Shown piece after piece: positions 8,973 to 18,300 of a stretch of 64,000 bases of DNA; the first letter of the stretch is position 1, and each line of letters begins with the position of its first letter. The stretch is from UBA11524 sp963642705. GTDB lineage: Bacteria; Bacillota; Clostridia; Christensenellales; Aristaeellaceae. Made by a program: the position numbers and the translations under genes. Below the pieces are notes generated by a model. That model was given only the letters and a program-made list of their open reading frames with translations. It did not search any database and was not told the origin of the DNA. The DNA lies in contig CAVIHU010000004.1 of NCBI GenBank assembly GCA_963642705.1, positions 1 to 64,000 of the forward strand, read 5' to 3'.

Positions 8973-10595
8973 TTACTCCTCCCAATCGAGATCACCCGGA
9001 TTGACCGTCCGGATGGGCGTGGGCGACGGCGTGGGCGAAGGACTCGGCGTGGCGGTCGGGCTGAGCAGGGTCGAATTGTACTCATAGACCGTTCCGCGCG
9101 GTGTCGGTTCGGGCGAAGGCGTCGGCGATGCGGTCGGCGTGGGACTCGGCGTCGGACTGGGTGTGACGGATGGCACCTCGGTGGGGGTCGCCGTCGCACC
9201 GAACATGGTCGTCGAGCCGATCTTCAGCGTCGGATACGGGCGCGCCGTCACAAGCGGAACATATTCCGTCAGCACAGAGTTCGCCTCGCGTCCCTCAATT
9301 GCCTCGGCCGCAGGCTTGTAGCGGAGGATGATGACATATTCGAGATGCTCAAAGTCCGCTTGCGGCTCGATGACGACATATTGCTTGTTGCCGTCCATGC
9401 CGCGCGTGGATTCGCGGACGGTGCCGATCGGGATGCCCTTGGGGAAAGAGAAGCCGACGCCGGAGGTGACAACCTGGTCGCCAGGGCGGGGCAGGGAATC
9501 ATCCGGCAGATAATACATACGGCAAAGCGCAGTGCCGTCAACGCCGAGCGTGCCGCTGACGATGCCCTGATCGCGGCTGGACTGGATGAGTGCAGCGATG
9601 GAGGCATCGGAGTCGATGATGGTGCGGACGGTGCAGGAGGATTCGTAGACGTTTTCTGTGTATCCGACAAGCGCACCGGAAATCGTGACAGCCATGTACT
9701 CCTCAACGCCGTCTCTGCTGCCCTTGTTAACGGTGAACACAGAGAAATACGTGCCCTGCTCGCGAGCAATGACCTGCGCGGTAAGCGGATTCATGTTGGC
9801 GTTGGTGGCGATTTCCTCCTGCATGTTTGTGAACTGGGAAATCTGCTTTTCGAGCTCGGCATTGCGGGCAACGAGTTGTGCGTACTCCATGTTTTCAGAT
9901 ACAACACGGTTATATTCAGTCTCCCAGTTCGAACGGAGGCGAACCATGTAGAAATAATCGGATATGGACTGAACGATGCCGGAAAACCACGTCTGCACGG
10001 GCGTGACAAGCGAAGAAACCGTGTTCTCGGGAATCGTCAGGAGCGATGAATCCTGATACATGGTTCTTGCAAGCGCCATGATGCCGATAATGCCCAGCAG
10101 AATGACACTGATCGTCCAGATGAGGATGGTGCGGAGAATGGGATGACTTTTTTTCTGCTTCTTTTTCCCCTTGACTTTGTCCGGATCGTCAACGTGGTTC
10201 TTCTGTCTGCCGTAGCCGCGGTCAATCTGCGAATCGCTGCTGTCGAAGGCGGGGTCCGTTTCCTGCTGTGCCTTCTGCGGCGCACGCTCCGGCTCAAGCT
10301 CGTCCTCCATGTAGAAATCCATCGATGGACGGGCAGGCTTCTTTCCGCGGACAATGCCATCCTCATCAGCGGATGCGCGGTTTGCGTTCAGTCCGACCAT
10401 GCGGATGCCGGTGGAATTGATGCCCTCTGTCAGCGGCGCATCCTCGGGCTCTGGAAGCGGCTCAGATTCTGTTTCCTCAGGCTCATCGCCGGTGGGAAGC
10501 CCTGCAGTCACAGCGTCGAGATCATCCTCGAAATAAAAAGCATCCTGACTGTCGGGCTTCTGCCTGCGGTTGCTGCCATCGTTCTGATTTGCCAT
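8973..10595 (-). CDS. mreC: MreC, with long cytoplasmic extension and Pro/Thr/Ser-rich tail
   Basis: A 540-residue MreC. The core shows a membrane segment at about 155-176, a coiled coil around 205-235 (ENMEYAQLVARNAELEKQ) and the beta-barrel domain to about 455 with GDQVVTSGVGFSFPKGIPIG. MreC is the extracytoplasmic scaffold that activates PBP2/RodA. Typical MreC is near 280-300 residues. Here an acidic, low-complexity N-terminal extension of about 150 residues precedes the membrane segment and ends in a lysine-rich patch. The C-terminus is a degenerate TP/SP repeat of about 70 residues. An AGG-rich site lies 12 nt before the ATG. Confidence 0.92.
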   Translation of the reverse strand: MANQNDGSNRRQKPDSQDAFYFEDDLDAVTAGLPTGDEPEETESEPLPEPEDAPLTEGINSTGIRMVGLNANRASADEDGIVRGKKPARPSMDFYMEDELEPERAPQKAQQETDPAFDSSDSQIDRGYGRQKNHVDDPDKVKGKKKQKKSHPILRTILIWTISVILLGIIGIMALARTMYQDSSLLTIPENTVSSLVTPVQTWFSGIVQSISDYFYMVRLRSNWETEYNRVVSENMEYAQLVARNAELEKQISQFTNMQEEIATNANMNPLTAQVIAREQGTYFSVFTVNKGSRDGVEEYMAVTISGALVGYTENVYESSCTVRTIIDSDASIAALIQSSRDQGIVSGTLGVDGTALCRMYYLPDDSLPRPGDQVVTSGVGFSFPKGIPIGTVRESTRGMDGNKQYVVIEPQADFEHLEYVIILRYKPAAEAIEGREANSVLTEYVPLVTARPYPTLKIGSTTMFGATATPTEVPSVTPSPTPSPTPTASPTPSPEPTPRGTVYEYNSTLLSPTATPSPSPTPSPTPIRTVNPGDLDWEE

Positions 10596-10624
10596 GACGA
10601 TTCATTTCACCTCGTTTCCACAGA

Positions 10625-11644
10625 TTAATTGAGCTGCGGCATGCGTCCCTGCTGGGCAAGCAGCGCAAGATTCTCGACAATGTAACCGAGACCGAGCACA
10701 CCGCAGTCGCCGGGCTCCTTGGCAAGAATGACCTTGATGTTCAGCTCATCGGAAATATACTGGTCGAGGGATTCGAGCTGCGCGGCGCGGCCGGTCAGGT
10801 AAATGCCGTTGCGCATGATGTCAGAGGCAAGCTCCGGCGGCGTGCGCTCCAATACCCACTTAATGGCGGTCAGGATAGCCTTGCAGGGCTCGCGGACGGC
10901 GCCGTATGCCTGCTGCGCGGTATACTCGATTTCAAGCGCACTGGGGGAGAGCAGGTCGCGTCCGCGGATGCGCACGCTGGCGTTGCTTTCCGATGGAAGA
11001 GCGCTTGCCAGGTCGAGCTTGACCTCTTCAGCCGTCTTTGTGCTGATGAGAAGCTTGAATTCATGCTTGATGTGGTTGACGATAGCCTCGTCCATTTTGA
11101 TGCCGCCGACCGGAATCGACTGGCTGACCACCATCCCGCCAAGCGAAATGACAGCGATCTCGGTTGTGCCGCCGCCAACATCGACCACCATGCAGCCCTC
11201 CGGCTCAAACACGGACAGACCTGCACCGATTGCTGCGGCAAGCGGCTTCTCAATCAGGTAGACTTTTTTGAGCCCGCACGAGCGGACAGCAGCCATCAGC
11301 GCCTTCCGGTTGACTTCGTCAATTTCGGAAGGGATGGACATGACAAGACGCGGCTTGGCAAGGTTGCTTTCTCCGACAGCCTTGTTGATGAAGGCACGAA
11401 TCAGCAGCACGGTCGCATCGTAGTTGGCAATCATACCGTTGCGGATCGGATGAATGGCGATTTCGGCATCGCTTGTGCGGCCGTACATCCGTTGCGCGTC
11501 CTCACCGACGGCAAGCGGCTTTTTGTCGCCGCGGCGTGCAATCACCAGCGTAGGTTCGCTGATGACGATGCCCTCGTTCTTTACATAAACGACTGTATTG
11601 GATGTGCCGAGATCAAGACCGATATCCGGCGCTTTAAAATGCAT
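10625..11644 (-). CDS. mreB: Actin-like rod-shape protein MreB/Mbl
   Basis: An actin-fold ATPase of about 339 residues that forms membrane-bound filaments guiding lateral wall synthesis. Phosphate 1 (GLDLGTSNTVVYV), phosphate 2 (VDVGGGTTEIAV) and adenosine motifs are present. The ATG at 11644 is preferred because GGGA lies at normal distance; an in-frame ATG 12 nt earlier is too close to the AAGGGA site. It lies between maf and mreC in the operon. MreB and Mbl paralogs cannot be separated with confidence by eye. Confidence 0.93.
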   Translation of the reverse strand: MHFKAPDIGLDLGTSNTVVYVKNEGIVISEPTLVIARRGDKKPLAVGEDAQRMYGRTSDAEIAIHPIRNGMIANYDATVLLIRAFINKAVGESNLAKPRLVMSIPSEIDEVNRKALMAAVRSCGLKKVYLIEKPLAAAIGAGLSVFEPEGCMVVDVGGGTTEIAVISLGGMVVSQSIPVGGIKMDEAIVNHIKHEFKLLISTKTAEEVKLDLASALPSESNASVRIRGRDLLSPSALEIEYTAQQAYGAVREPCKAILTAIKWVLERTPPELASDIMRNGIYLTGRAAQLESLDQYISDELNIKVILAKEPGDCGVLGLGYIVENLALLAQQGRMPQLN

Positions 11645-11683
11645 GTTGTTTCCCATCCCTTAAATTCATTCGATTTGTATTGA

Positions 11684-12262
11684 TCAGCCACGCCGGCAGT
11701 GGAGACCGCATTCGTCGAGCAGCTCGCGGACAATGTGCATCGGAAGCCCGATGACGTTGCTGTAGGAGCCGTTGATCTGGTCAATCCACAATCCGGCAAT
11801 GCCCTGAACGGCGTAGGCGCCTGCCTTGTCCATCGGCTCGCCGGTTGCGACATAGCGGCGGATATCCTCATCGGAGATGCTGGTGAAATGGACTTCTGTT
11901 TCGGCGACACGCTGATGCAGCATACCCTGCGCATCGGTGACGCACACGCCGGTATACACTTGATGCCAGCGGTTGGAGAGCAGGGTAATCATGTCGAATG
12001 CCTCCTGCTCGGAATGGGGTTTTCCGAGCGCCTTGCCGTCCACGGAAACAAGCGTATCGGCGGCAAGCACGATGCTGTCCGGATGATCCTCATAGCCAGC
12101 GAGGCACTTGCGGCGGCTGATGACTGCGACGGCCTCCTTGGGAGGCAGGGAACAGCTTTCGTCAACCTGCGGAACATCCACCACAAACGGAAAACCGGTT
12201 AAGGAAAGCAGCTCCTTGCGGCGCGGCGAACCGGACGCAAGATAGAGAACAGCATTGCGCAT
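11684..12262 (-). CDS. maf: Maf-like nucleoside triphosphate pyrophosphatase
   Basis: A 192-residue Maf/Ham1-fold enzyme that hydrolyses non-canonical or modified NTPs (dTTP/UTP or m7GTP type) to NMP and PPi. Visible motifs are ASGSPRRKELL at the N-terminus, DESCSLPPKEAV, and LAADTLVSVDGKALGKP. The ATG at 12262 follows AGGAGGA by 7 nt. An upstream in-frame ATG at 12295 overlaps the promoter start region and lacks a ribosome site. It is the first gene of the long mre/min/rod operon, a common arrangement in Firmicutes. Confidence 0.92.
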   Translation of the reverse strand: MRNAVLYLASGSPRRKELLSLTGFPFVVDVPQVDESCSLPPKEAVAVISRRKCLAGYEDHPDSIVLAADTLVSVDGKALGKPHSEQEAFDMITLLSNRWHQVYTGVCVTDAQGMLHQRVAETEVHFTSISDEDIRRYVATGEPMDKAGAYAVQGIAGLWIDQINGSYSNVIGLPMHIVRELLDECGLHCRRG

Positions 12263-12300
12263 AACAGACTTCCTCCTGAAAATATAACACTCCATCTTGC

Positions 12301-12328
12301 ATTATACCACATTTCATACGTTTATCAA
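12301..12328 (-). promoter_or_regulatory. Promoter of the maf-mreBCD-PBP2-minD-rodA operon
   Basis: On the minus strand TTGATA (12323-12328), a 16-nt spacer and TATAAT (12301-12306) lie about 40 bp before the maf start. No other strong promoter was found inside the operon. Confidence 0.72.
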
Positions 12329-12378
12329 AGGATTTCGCTAATTTTCATCTGCTTTTCATGTTCGTGTGAACGATACAT

Positions 12379-12426
12379 GAAAAAGGCAGAAGCACGCGAT
12401 CCAAAGCGGGACCACATGCTTCTGCC
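12379..12426 (-). terminator. Terminator after queT
   Basis: The arms GGCAGAAGCA and TGCTTCTGCC (12385-12394 and 12417-12426) form a 10-bp stem. On the minus strand it is followed by a TTTTTCA tract, directly after the queT stop and before the maf promoter. Confidence 0.75.
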
Positions 12427-12443
12427 TGAGGAAACAGGAAAAA

Positions 12444-12944
12444 TCACTTGTCAAACCGGCTGAAATCGAAGTTAACCTTCTTGAGGGCGTAGAGCATCAC
12501 GACACCGATCAGCACCGCGCCGATTTCGCCCAGCGCGACCTCTGCCATTGTGAGCGCAATCGGCAGACCAAGCGTCAGAGCAAGCTCAAGCCCGACAATG
12601 ATGCCGTTTGAGATGATCGGACAGGCATATGCCAGTATGGGCTTTGCACGCAGCTTGTATGTCCCGTAAGCGGCCAGCAGCGTCGCCATTGATCCGAATA
12701 CGATGTCGAACACATTGACGGCAGGCGAAAAAAGATTCGCAATCAGGCAGCCGACAAAAAGACCGGGAATCGCCTGCGGCAGGACAGCAGGCAGCAACGT
12801 CAGTGCCTCCGACACGCGGCATTGCAAATTGCCGTAGGAAATCGGCGCAAGCAACAGCGTCAGTGCGGCATAGAGCGCGGCGATGACGGCGGATACACAA
12901 AGGGACTTTGTGGAAAATAACTTCCGGACGGATGATTGCTTCAT
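12444..12944 (-). CDS. queT: QueT-family ECF transporter S component (queuosine precursor uptake)
   Basis: A 166-residue integral membrane protein with about six hydrophobic segments. It matches QueT: LAPISYGNLQCRVSEALTLLP, IPGLFVGCLIANLF and DIVFGSMATLLAAYGTYKLR. QueT is the substrate-binding S component that joins a shared ECF energizing module to import a queuosine precursor. No energizing-module genes are nearby. There is no purine-rich ribosome site just before the ATG (the preceding bases are CTCTCACCATT), unusual for this window and compatible with control by the long structured leader upstream. queA, a later queuosine-pathway gene, lies about 35 kb away. Confidence 0.88.
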   Translation of the reverse strand: MKQSSVRKLFSTKSLCVSAVIAALYAALTLLLAPISYGNLQCRVSEALTLLPAVLPQAIPGLFVGCLIANLFSPAVNVFDIVFGSMATLLAAYGTYKLRAKPILAYACPIISNGIIVGLELALTLGLPIALTMAEVALGEIGAVLIGVVMLYALKKVNFDFSRFDK

Positions 12945-13095
12945 AATGGTGAGAGTGCAGATTGAAGAGCTCTGCTGGGCTTGCGGTCGGTGGAGGAGCC
13001 CTGTGCGACAGCTGCCTCGGCTTGAAGACCGAAAATAGGATGGATGCGCAGGAACATCCGCCCGGACAGCTTTTGTCTGCCTTTTTTGATGGCAG
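12945..13095 (-). promoter_or_regulatory. Structured 5' leader of queT (candidate riboswitch)
   Basis: About 150 nt separate the predicted transcription start from the queT ATG. The minus-strand RNA can form GGAUG/CAUCC (8-nt loop). It can also form a longer nested arm, CGGUC...GACCG enclosing GAGG/CCUC and CUGU/ACAG. A CUGCC/GGCAG hairpin lies at the 5' end. queT-type genes are often preQ1-riboswitch controlled, and related S components use other aptamers. I could not match this leader to the preQ1-I consensus and cannot test preQ1-II, preQ1-III or THF models here. Confidence 0.5.
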
Positions 13096-13101
13096 AATTT
13101 T

Positions 13102-13130
13102 ATTATAGCATAAGCGTGGAGATTTTACAA
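13102..13130 (-). promoter_or_regulatory. Promoter of queT
   Basis: Minus-strand TTGTAA (13125-13130), a 17-nt spacer and TATAAT (13102-13107). Initiation about 7 nt downstream gives the structured leader described at 12945-13095. Confidence 0.7.
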
Positions 13131-13204
13131 CTGCGAATTTTGGCTGAGATTCCTTGGTTTGTTGAAAATTCGTATAAAACCTACCATTTCGCCACTTGAT
13201 ATGT

Positions 13205-13210
13205 TATAAT
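13205..13210 (+). promoter_or_regulatory. -10 box for the LytTR/GHKL two-component operon
   Basis: A TATAAT hexamer lies 36 bp before the response-regulator ATG. No good -35 hexamer is present at 16-18 nt, so the promoter may depend on an activator. It is divergent from the queT promoter. Confidence 0.45.
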
Positions 13211-13245
13211 ATCTTCAGGAAATGAGAGAGAGGGGGGAAACCGTG

Positions 13246-13953
13246 ATGCGGGTGGCGATTGTAGACGATGAGACGAGCTTTGCGCAGACCTTAGCGCGTT
13301 TTTGTAGCAGCTACCAAAAAGAGTGCGGGGAGGAGATTACAGTCACTATCTACGAAAACCCGATCGATTTTCTGGAAAAATACAAGGCTGATGCGGACGT
13401 AATTTTCATGGATATCCTCATGCCGCAGATGAATGGCATGGACTGCGCAAGACGGTTGCGTCAGCAGGATGAAAATGTCATCCTATGCTTTGTGACCAGC
13501 ATGGCGAAATATGCGGTGCAGGGCTACGAGGTTGGAGCGATTGATTTTATCATCAAGCCGATTAACTATGACGAGTTTTTCATGAAGATGAGTCGGATTG
13601 TGCGCATTTTCCGGAGGCAGGAATCAGCGACTATTCTGGTCAGCAGCCGCAATGAGGTGCGCCGGATTGACCTGCGCGACCTTGTTTATGTGGAGGTATA
13701 CAACCACAGCCTGATTTACCATACAACGGGCGGCGATGTTGAAGTGTACGGCAAGCTTTCCGCACTGGAGGAGGATGAGCGTTTCCGCAATTTCATACGC
13801 TGCTCGGCGAGCTATCTGGTTAATTGCAGCATGATTTCATCGGTGCAGTTGGATACTGTGACAGTGCGCGGCATCCAATTGCCGATTTCCAGAAGGCGCA
13901 GGAAGGAATGCCTCGAAAAGATTGCGGCAATTATAGGAGGAGTGTGTCACTGA
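13246..13953 (+). CDS. LytTR-family response regulator (AgrA-like)
   Basis: A 235-residue cytoplasmic response regulator. The receiver domain has the acidic pair in VAIVDDETSF, the phospho-acceptor Asp in VIFMDILMP near residue 60, and the late Lys in FIIKPINY. The C-terminal half is a LytTR DNA-binding domain (RNEVRRIDLRDLVYVEVYNH; LPISRRRRKE). I prefer the ATG at 13246 because GGGGGGA precedes it and the receiver begins directly. It overlaps the kinase start (TGATG), so the pair is translationally coupled. By family rule it binds direct repeats ahead of target promoters, perhaps the GH3 gene that follows. Confidence 0.92.
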   Translation: MRVAIVDDETSFAQTLARFCSSYQKECGEEITVTIYENPIDFLEKYKADADVIFMDILMPQMNGMDCARRLRQQDENVILCFVTSMAKYAVQGYEVGAIDFIIKPINYDEFFMKMSRIVRIFRRQESATILVSSRNEVRRIDLRDLVYVEVYNHSLIYHTTGGDVEVYGKLSALEEDERFRNFIRCSASYLVNCSMISSVQLDTVTVRGIQLPISRRRRKECLEKIAAIIGGVCH

Positions 13954-15236
13954 TGTGGTATATCAACTATTTCCATATTCAGCTTCTCGTGTTCGAGCTG
14001 CTGTTCTGCATGCATTTGCCTCGAAAAAAGCTGTTCTGGGCGCGTTTTCTGCCGAGTACGCTTTTGTATCTGGCGCTTCCGATCATTATCCCCGGCGGCT
14101 TTTTCGCAGACTTCCTTGTGCTGGGGTGGTTCACATTCGGCTTTATCGTCATGTTCCTGCTGTCCGGTCTACTGATTGCCTTCTGCTTCCGCATAAGTGT
14201 CCGGCAGGTGGTTTTTTATTGCTGCGTCGGGCATACGCTGCAGCATATGGTGCACTGCCTGTATCAAATCTGCACTATGGCATTCCCACTTTCCATTATT
14301 AGCTCGCAGCTGCTGCACCTTACGGTGATGCTGCTGACCTGCGCAGTTACTTATTTTCTACTGTGCAAAAGGTTCCGCGGCAGTGAAACGGCGGATGTCC
14401 AGCATAACTATCTGATATTGTTTGCACTTATTTCTACGCTGATTATCTACGTGGTGAGTTTCTGGTCCTCCTGCCGGGAGGTGCGGACGATAGGACTGTA
14501 CATCTTCGATTTTTTCTCCTGCCTTATGCTGCTGGTGCTTTTGCTGGATGTGTTTAAAATCCGCAAGGCAGAGCGCGACCAGATGATTATGCTGCGTCTG
14601 CTGCATCAGGAGCAGGGACAGCACATGGTCAGCCGTGCGACGGCGGACATCATTAACAGAAAGTGCCACGATTTGCGCCACCAGATTGCCGCGCTACGCC
14701 ATATGAACAACACGGAAAAGGAGAAGAGCATCCGTGAACTGGAAAAAGCCGTTATGATTTACGACTGCTTTCCCAAGACGGGAAATGCCGATTTGGATGT
14801 GATTCTCGCCGAAAAGTGCCTGCTTGCTGAGGAACAGCATGTTTCCGTGAGATGCATTGCGGACGGTGAGAAGCTGTCGTATATGGCGCTGGAGGATGTA
14901 TACTGCCTGATCGGCAACGCACTCGATAACGCTATTGAGGCGACCGCCAAGGAGGATAATGAGGCAAGAAGGATTGTTTCGTTTTATGCTGCAGCGAAGG
15001 ATCAGCTTTATTCCATCCATATTGAAAACCCGAGCAAGGAGCAGCCGGTGTTTATGGACGGCATCCCGATGACCAGCAAGCCGGATACTGACTGCCACGG
15101 CTATGGCATGCGGAGTATGCGCTATCTGTGTGAAAAGTACGATGGTGCCCTTTCCTCCAGATGGGAAGACGGAATTTTCAGCTTGGATATGATTTTCCCC
15201 ATCGAGGGAAAAGTGCAGTCCGCAGAAGAAGTGTGA
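13953..15236 (+). CDS. GHKL sensor histidine kinase (AgrC-like)
   Basis: A 427-residue membrane kinase. The first 200 residues contain about six membrane segments (MWYINYFHIQLLVFELLF onward) and act as the sensor. A short linker leads to the phospho-acceptor motif KCHDLRHQIAALR and a GHKL ATPase domain with NALDNAIEA and GYGMRSMRYL. The true start is the ATG at 13953 sharing a base with the regulator stop; a longer frame reaching back inside the regulator is spurious. AgrC-type kinases usually sense a cyclic peptide made by AgrB/AgrD, but neither gene is present nearby. Its ligand is unknown. Confidence 0.9.
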   Translation: MWYINYFHIQLLVFELLFCMHLPRKKLFWARFLPSTLLYLALPIIIPGGFFADFLVLGWFTFGFIVMFLLSGLLIAFCFRISVRQVVFYCCVGHTLQHMVHCLYQICTMAFPLSIISSQLLHLTVMLLTCAVTYFLLCKRFRGSETADVQHNYLILFALISTLIIYVVSFWSSCREVRTIGLYIFDFFSCLMLLVLLLDVFKIRKAERDQMIMLRLLHQEQGQHMVSRATADIINRKCHDLRHQIAALRHMNNTEKEKSIRELEKAVMIYDCFPKTGNADLDVILAEKCLLAEEQHVSVRCIADGEKLSYMALEDVYCLIGNALDNAIEATAKEDNEARRIVSFYAAAKDQLYSIHIENPSKEQPVFMDGIPMTSKPDTDCHGYGMRSMRYLCEKYDGALSSRWEDGIFSLDMIFPIEGKVQSAEEV

Positions 15237-15340
15237 TGTAAAATATAGGCGGTATCATGACCGATTACGGCAAAAAAGAAACCATCTACGAAGTAAAGCT
15301 TCCAATGCGTTCATAAAACGTTTACAATACATGTGAAAAA

Positions 15341-15374
15341 CCGTTGAATAGACTGCTGAAACCATTTTCAACGG
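15341..15374 (+). promoter_or_regulatory. Inverted repeat in the GH3 leader, with upstream -10-like box
   Basis: CCGTTGAA (15341-15348) and TTCAACGG (15367-15374) form an exact 8-bp inverted repeat with an 18-nt loop, 16 bp before the TTG start. A TACAAT box lies just upstream, at about 15322. It could be an operator or an RNA hairpin. It does not look like the direct repeats bound by LytTR regulators. Confidence 0.4.
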
Positions 15375-15390
15375 AAAAGGAGGAGATCCC

Positions 15391-18300
15391 TTGAAGAACT
15401 CAAAACTGTGGTCGGGTCTAACATCGATCTTTGCAGTCATTCTGGTGATTGCATTGATTGGCAACACCCTCGCAACGGCCAATGCGGGCTATATCAACAG
15501 CGCACTTGGCGTCAGCACCGCACAGGTGGTGGAAACCAGCGAGACTGTTGCTGATACCACCTATTACAAGAGCCAGTTCGGCGACTTCAATGACCCTGAA
15601 GCGCAGGCAAAGGCCATCGCCGCTGCCCTTGAGCAGAACGTGAACGAAATGCGTGAAGGCGCTGCGCTGCTGATGAACAACGACAACGCCCTGCCGCTGA
15701 GCAGCGAGGTTAACATCTCCGTGTTCGGTCACGGCGCGGTCGATCCTGCGTATCAGGCTTCGTCCGCCGGTACGAAGGCGAAGAACGGCTCAACGAACAC
15801 GATTGACCTGAAGACCGCGCTGGAAAACGCCGGCTTCCGCGTCAATGAAACGCTGTGGGAAGGCCTGAAGGGCGGCACCGCAGCGCGCGGCGTGTTGAAG
15901 GAAACCTGGGGCGGACTGGGCATTTCTGTCACCGGCTCTGCAGCAGGTTCTGAAGAAAAACGCGCTTTCTATGAGCAGTATGCCGACAGCTTCGCGGATT
16001 ACAACGATGCCGCAATCGTCGTGTTCACTCGCGAGGGCGCAGAAGGCACCGACATGCTGATGAAGGACGTCGATGATGAAGGCGGCGCGACCGGCAACAT
16101 CAGCAGCCTTGCGCTTCATAAGAACGAGCGCGACCTGCTGGAACTCGTCCGTGCGAACTTCAAGAAGGTCATCGTGCTGCTCAACAGCCCGTACCAGATG
16201 GAAGTGCACGAAATCAAGGAATATGCCGATGCCATCCTGTTTATCGGCTATCCGGGACATCAGGGCTTCACCGGCGTTGCTGAAATCCTGAAGGGTACTG
16301 TGAATCCTTCCGGCAAGCTGGCTGATACCTATGCAACGAGCTCCCTGTCCGCACCTTCTGTCGTGAACTCCGGCACGGATACACCGCTGTACGCGAATGT
16401 GGACGAAATCAACAACACCATCGGCTCTGACGAGTGCGCCGAGTATATTTCCTTCCAGGCGGAGAGCATCTACATCGGCTACCGCTATTACGAAACCCGC
16501 TATGCGGACTGTGTGATGGGTCAGGGCAATGCCTCCTCTCCGGTCGGCGCGCTGGACGGCGCTTCGGAATGGAGCTATGCGGCTGAGGTGCAGTATCCCT
16601 TCGGCTATGGTCTGAGCTATACCACGTTCTCCCAGAAGCTGGACAGCGTGACGGTCGGCGATGACGAAATCACCGCGAAGGTGACTGTCACCAATACCGG
16701 TGATGTAGCTGGCAAGAGCGTTGTGCAGCTGTATGCGCAGACGCCTTACGGCACGTACGAAAAGGAACACGGCGTGGAGAAGTCCGCCATTGCCATCATT
16801 GGCTACGGCAAGACGCAGCTTCTGCAGCCCGGCGCTTCCGAAACCATTACCATTTCTGCCGATAAGTACCTCCTCGCCAGCTACGACATGACCGCCTATA
16901 ATGGCGAAGGCGGCTACATCCTTTCCGAAGGAGACTATTATGTGGCCATCGGTGACGATGTGCACGATGCGCTGAACAATGTCCTTGCCGCGCAGGGCTA
17001 TACCACCGACAAGGGTATGACGGCCAGTGGCGACAGCGCCAAGAGCTATAAGTGGACTGAAAAGTTCGACGAAGAAAAGTACCACTACGGCGAAAACGGC
17101 GTTGCTGTTACCAACCAGTTTGAAGACTGCGACCTGAATTACTGGATTGAAGGCGCAGGCACCTACCTGACCCGTAGCGACTGGGCAGGCACCTACCCCG
17201 TCAGCCAGACCACTGTGAGTGCAACGGCTGAAATGATGGATGTTCTTGACGGTGAATGGTACGTCAAGGCTGACAACGCGCCGACCTATGAAGAGATTGC
17301 GTCTAAGTTCGGCGTGGACAGCGGATTGAATCTGGCAACCATGAAGGATGTTCCGCTTTCCGACACTGAAACCTGGGAAAAGTTCATTTATCAGCTGCAA
17401 GTTGAGGATCTGCCCAACGCTACCGCTGAGAGCTTCACCTGCCCGGCAGTCGGCGAACTCTCTCCGTCCTTCTCGGTCGGCGATGGCTGCGATTCTGTCG
17501 GCGGCAAGTACCCGATTCCCGTTACGGTGAACGGCGAAGAAGTTACCGTACCCACAACGCGCTACTGCTCGAATGTCATTCTGACCGGCACATTCAACAA
17601 CGACATTATCGCAAATCGCGGCACGATGATGGGTGAAGACGGCCTGTGGTCCAACTTCATGATCAACTACAACCTTGGCAACGACCTGCACAGAACACCT
17701 TTCGGCGGACGTAACTTCGAGTACATGTCCGAGTGCCCGACGATGAACTACCTGGCCGGAGCCGTTGAGGTTGAGGCCATGGAAAAGACCGGTTCGCACG
17801 CTGCTCCGAAGCATTTCGTAGGCAACGATCAGGAATTCTACCGCGAGGGCGTCTGCTGCTTCTTCAACGAGCAGGCATTCCGTGAAGGCAACCTCCGCGC
17901 ATTCGAAGGCTCTGTCCGTGTGGCGAAATCCGGCGGTCTGATGCAGTCCTTCTCCCGTCTGGGTCTGAAGTGGAACTCCTCCAGCTATGCACTCAACACG
18001 CAGGTGCTCCGCAATGAATGGGGCTGGAACGGCGCAATCGACACGGACGCTGCGCCCTGCTTCGGCGAATATACCGACGGCGGCTACAAGAACCATGCCA
18101 TCGAAGTGCTGACTGCAGGCACGCAGGAATGGTGCTTGGATGGTGTTGGCGGTCACGGCACTTGGGTGCTGAATAAGGCAAAGGAAACCAATGACGGTTA
18201 TCTGCTTGAGCTGCTGAAGGAGGCTGCCATCAGCTGGGAATACGCTATCAGCCGCTCTGTGATTACGAACGGTTACAGCTCTACGGCCGTGATTGTGCAT

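Noticed and set aside
9000..9200. Repetitive stretch that might be a CRISPR array or tandem repeat element
   Set aside because: It is the in-frame Thr-Pro/Ser-Pro coding region of mreC, without repeat-spacer structure.
8652..10049. 465-codon plus-strand frame opposite mreC/mreD
   Set aside because: Antisense shadow of the mre operon, low-complexity and without a family match.
15257..15316. 19-codon frame between the Agr-like kinase and the GH3 gene as a signal peptide gene (agrD-like)
   Set aside because: It has only a weak ribosome site, no cysteine and no AgrD-type leader or charged tail; chance is more likely.
15790..18300. 836-codon minus-strand frame opposite the permuted GH3 gene
   Set aside because: The plus-strand product has clear GH3 domains. 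The antisense product has no domain or ribosome site.
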